This document shows positions 5,269 through 7,177 of a stretch of 7,177 bases of DNA, piece after piece (the first letter of the stretch is position 1; each line of letters begins with the position of its first letter). Below the pieces are notes generated by a model. It did no database searches, was not told the DNA's origin, and saw only the letters and a program-made list of their open reading frames with translations. Origin of the DNA: Gammaproteobacteria bacterium (GTDB lineage Bacteria; Pseudomonadota; Gammaproteobacteria; Chromatiales; Chromatiaceae); contig JAJRUY010000306.1 in NCBI GenBank assembly GCA_024277555.1, positions 1 to 7,177 of the forward strand, read 5' to 3'. A program made the translations under genes and the position numbers.

Positions 5269-7071
5269 ATGTTTATTCGCCGCACCCAGATCAAGCGCCG
5301 CCAGCAGGGCGAGCCCTACTTTACCTATCGGCTGGTGGAGACCGAGCGGGTGGACGGCAAGGTAAAACAACGCACCTTGCTCAACCTCGGTCGCCATTTT
5401 GATGTCCCAAAAGCACAGTGGGCCGACCTGACCCTGCGCATTGAACAACTGCTCAGTGCGCAGCCCGCATTGCTGTCCACCGAACTGCCCGAAGCACTGG
5501 AAAAACAGGCGCAACACATCCAGGCGCTGCTGGTGGCGCGGCAAGTCGTCGCTGACGATGCCCCGGAAGATCGTCTGGAATCGGTGGCGTTGGATTCCCT
5601 GGCGCTGGTGCGCCCCCGCCGGGTCGGCATCGAGCAGTTGGCCCTGCATGCCATGGAACAGGTGGGGTTGCCGGACAAGCTGGTGGAGCTGGGCTTCAAT
5701 CGGCATCAGTTGGCCGCCGCCATGGGCAACATCGTCGGCCGCATGGCCTTGCCAGCCAGTGAGCGCGCCACACGGCGCTGGTTGCAACAGGACAGTGGTC
5801 TGGGTGAGTTGCTGGGCTATGACTATGAAGCCATGAAGCCGGATCGGCTGTACCAGGCCTCGGATCTGCTGTGGAAGCACAAGGCGACGCTGGAGCGCCA
5901 TCTCTATGATCGGGAACGCGCGCTGTTTGGCTTTGATGAGACCATCACCCTGTTTGATTTGACCAACAGCTTCTTCGAGGGCGCAGTCAACGGCGTCGAC
6001 AAGGCCCAACGCGGGCGCTCCAAGGAGAAACGTTCGGATTGTCCGTTGATCACCCTGGGGCTGGTTCTCGATGGCAGTGGCTTCCCCCGTCGCAGCCAGC
6101 TGTTCCCGGGTAATGTCAGTGAGCCGAAAACGCTGGAAGCAATGCTGGGGAACTTGCAATGTGGCCAGGGCGGCACCGTGGTGATGGATGCGGGGATTGC
6201 CACCGAAGCGAACATCGCGTGGCTCAAGGAACACGGCTATCGTTACCTGGTGGTCAGCCGCAAACGCCAGCGTGACTTTGATGATACCCAGGCGGTCACC
6301 GTCAAGGAAACGCCGGGGCAGAAGGTGCGTGTCGAACGGGTGGTAACCGAGCGTGGCGAGGTGGAGCTGCATTGCCACTCCGAGACCCGCGAGAAGAAAG
6401 AGCAGGTCATGCAGGAGCGTTTTGCCGAGCGCTTCGAGACCGCCCTGCAAAGCCTGCATGATGGCCTGGCGAAAAAGGGTACCACCAAGCGCTACGACAA
6501 GGTGCTCGAACGCATCGGACGGCTCAAGGAGAAATATACACGCGCCGCCGGGCACTACGACATCAGCGTGAGCACCGATGAAAACAGCCACAACGCCACC
6601 GCCATCCACTGGCAACGCAACGAAAAGGCCGGCAGCCAGGCGACCCATCCCGGGGTGTACTGTCTGCGCACCAATCTCGATGACTGGGACGAAGCCAGCT
6701 TGTGGCGCACCTACACCATGCTGACCGATCTGGAATCGGTGTTCCGCAGCCTGAAGAGTGAACTGGGCTTACGCCCCAACTACCATCACAAGGCAAAGCG
6801 TATCGAGGGGCATATCTTCATTACCCTGCTGGCCTACCACCTGGTGCATGTGCTGCGCACCGCGCTCAAGGCACAAGGCAGCCACGACAGCTGGCAGACC
6901 CTGCGCCGAAAGATGGAAAACCAGCAGCGGATCACCGTGAGCCTGCGCCGTGCAGACGGCAGGACCCTACACATTCGTAAAGCGACCCGCGCCGAGCCCC
7001 ATCAAAAAGCCATCTACGATGCCCTGGGGCTTGCGGCCCAACCCGGGCAGGTTCAAAAAACCCTCATCTGA
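5269..7071 (+). CDS. IS1634-family DDE transposase
   Basis: This is a full-length 600-aa transposase that cuts and joins the ends of its own IS. ATG 5269 has AGGG 7 nt upstream and starts MFIRRTQIKRRQQGEPYFTY, a typical N-terminus for this family. The RNase H-like catalytic core shows D230 in TLFDLTNSFFEG, D307 in GGTVVMDAGIATEANIAWL and E489 in YTMLTDLESVFRSLKSELGL. The IS4-superfamily Y-(2)-R-(3)-E-(6)-K signature is present as Y482, L485, E489, K496, with leucine in place of arginine. The downstream LRPNYHHKAKRIEGHIF (501-517) and LLAYHLVH blocks are also family-typical. A long insertion domain between D307 and E489 is rich in charged residues (about 340-425). No stop or frameshift interrupts it, so it may be active. 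The long antisense open frame over 6648-5251 is a by-product of GC-rich codon use. Confidence 0.93.
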   Translation: MFIRRTQIKRRQQGEPYFTYRLVETERVDGKVKQRTLLNLGRHFDVPKAQWADLTLRIEQLLSAQPALLSTELPEALEKQAQHIQALLVARQVVADDAPEDRLESVALDSLALVRPRRVGIEQLALHAMEQVGLPDKLVELGFNRHQLAAAMGNIVGRMALPASERATRRWLQQDSGLGELLGYDYEAMKPDRLYQASDLLWKHKATLERHLYDRERALFGFDETITLFDLTNSFFEGAVNGVDKAQRGRSKEKRSDCPLITLGLVLDGSGFPRRSQLFPGNVSEPKTLEAMLGNLQCGQGGTVVMDAGIATEANIAWLKEHGYRYLVVSRKRQRDFDDTQAVTVKETPGQKVRVERVVTERGEVELHCHSETREKKEQVMQERFAERFETALQSLHDGLAKKGTTKRYDKVLERIGRLKEKYTRAAGHYDISVSTDENSHNATAIHWQRNEKAGSQATHPGVYCLRTNLDDWDEASLWRTYTMLTDLESVFRSLKSELGLRPNYHHKAKRIEGHIFITLLAYHLVHVLRTALKAQGSHDSWQTLRRKMENQQRITVSLRRADGRTLHIRKATRAEPHQKAIYDALGLAAQPGQVQKTLI

Positions 7072-7097
7072 TCCTGTCCCACAGGAAAAACCAAATC

Positions 7098-7109
7098 TGT
7101 AGTGCCATA
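7098..7109 (+). repeat. Right subterminal direct repeat of the IS
   Basis: This is the second copy of TGTAGTGCCATA, 26 bp after the transposase stop codon and 68 bp inside the right end. It is in the same orientation as the copy at 5207-5218, unlike the terminal repeats, which are inverted. Confidence 0.6.
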
Positions 7110-7163
7110 GGAAGGCGCAATAACACCTTATCCATCTGTTTCTAAAGCTATTTTTTTCAGTGG

Positions 7164-7177
7164 AATCGAAACATGGG
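7164..7177. repeat. Right terminal inverted repeat of the IS
   Basis: AATCGAAACATGGG is the perfect inverted copy of 5089-5102. It coincides with the end of the window, so the repeat could extend by a few more bases. Confidence 0.85.

Larger units (their letters stand above)
5089..7177 (+). mobile_element. Complete IS1634-family insertion sequence
   Basis: Perfect 14-bp terminal inverted repeats bound the element: CCCATGTTTCGATT at 5089-5102 and its complement at 7164-7177. Weaker similarity extends inward for about 10 more aligned positions, including a shared AGCT. One transposase gene (5269-7071) fills most of the 2,089 bp. The left non-coding end, 180 bp, is AT-rich and holds further inverted repeats: AAGTCATTG at 5134-5142 with CAATGACTT at 5180-5188. 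The right repeat ends on the last base of the window, so the right flank and any target duplication cannot be seen. Family placement comes from the transposase. Confidence 0.88.

Noticed and set aside
5251..6648. A 465-codon open frame antisense to the transposase.
   Set aside because: It mirrors the GC-rich codon use of a convincing transposase gene, lacks recognisable domains and has low-complexity hydrophobic and glutamine-rich content, so it is a shadow frame.
7073..7085. CCTGT-ccc-ACAGG hairpin just after the transposase stop.
   Set aside because: The 5-bp stem is too short and no T-tract follows, so no terminator is called.

Overview
The window looks like a gammaproteobacterial chromosome segment. 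The protein families (RlmI-type methyltransferase, Lgt, ThyA, FolA, fructosamine kinase) and the rlmI-lgt-thyA-folA gene order fit that group. A sulfur-oxidising or Chromatiales-like lineage is possible, but that is only an impression from the sequence style.

Layout. Positions 2-262 (+) hold the C-terminal end of a fructosamine-kinase family gene cut by the window edge. A 44-nt hairpin repeat (288-331) follows, then an unrecognised five-helix membrane protein gene (376-1110, +). Positions 1111-1425 contain no convincing gene. They are filled by a ~250-bp palindromic, MITE-like element (1122-1368) and a further repeat copy (1366-1391). From 4934 down to about 1429 runs a tight minus-strand operon: rlmI-like methyltransferase, lgt, thyA, folA, and a small gene recognised here as arfA (alternative ribosome-rescue factor). 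Spacings are 3 nt, a 4-nt ATGA overlap, 16 nt and another ATGA overlap, so the genes are probably co-transcribed and partly translationally coupled. Upstream of the operon are a short inverted-repeat element (4990-5060) and a complete IS1634-family insertion sequence (5089-7177) with a 600-aa DDE transposase. The right terminal repeat of the IS ends at the last base of the window.

How the genes work together. ThyA and FolA form the classic thymidylate cycle: ThyA converts dUMP to dTMP and releases dihydrofolate, and FolA reduces it back to tetrahydrofolate. Lgt lipidates prolipoproteins and is a common genomic neighbour of thyA. The RlmI-like enzyme and ArfA both act on the ribosome.

The most striking point is at the operon end. 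The strong intrinsic terminator (1426-1461) lies inside the arfA reading frame, about 20 codons before its stop codon. Normal termination would therefore make a non-stop arfA mRNA, the arrangement known from other proteobacterial arfA genes that makes ArfA a back-up to tmRNA. Here it is coupled to the end of a folate/thymidylate operon, and the unused 3' part of the frame is made of repeat DNA. The same terminator works in both directions and separates the operon from the convergent membrane-protein gene.
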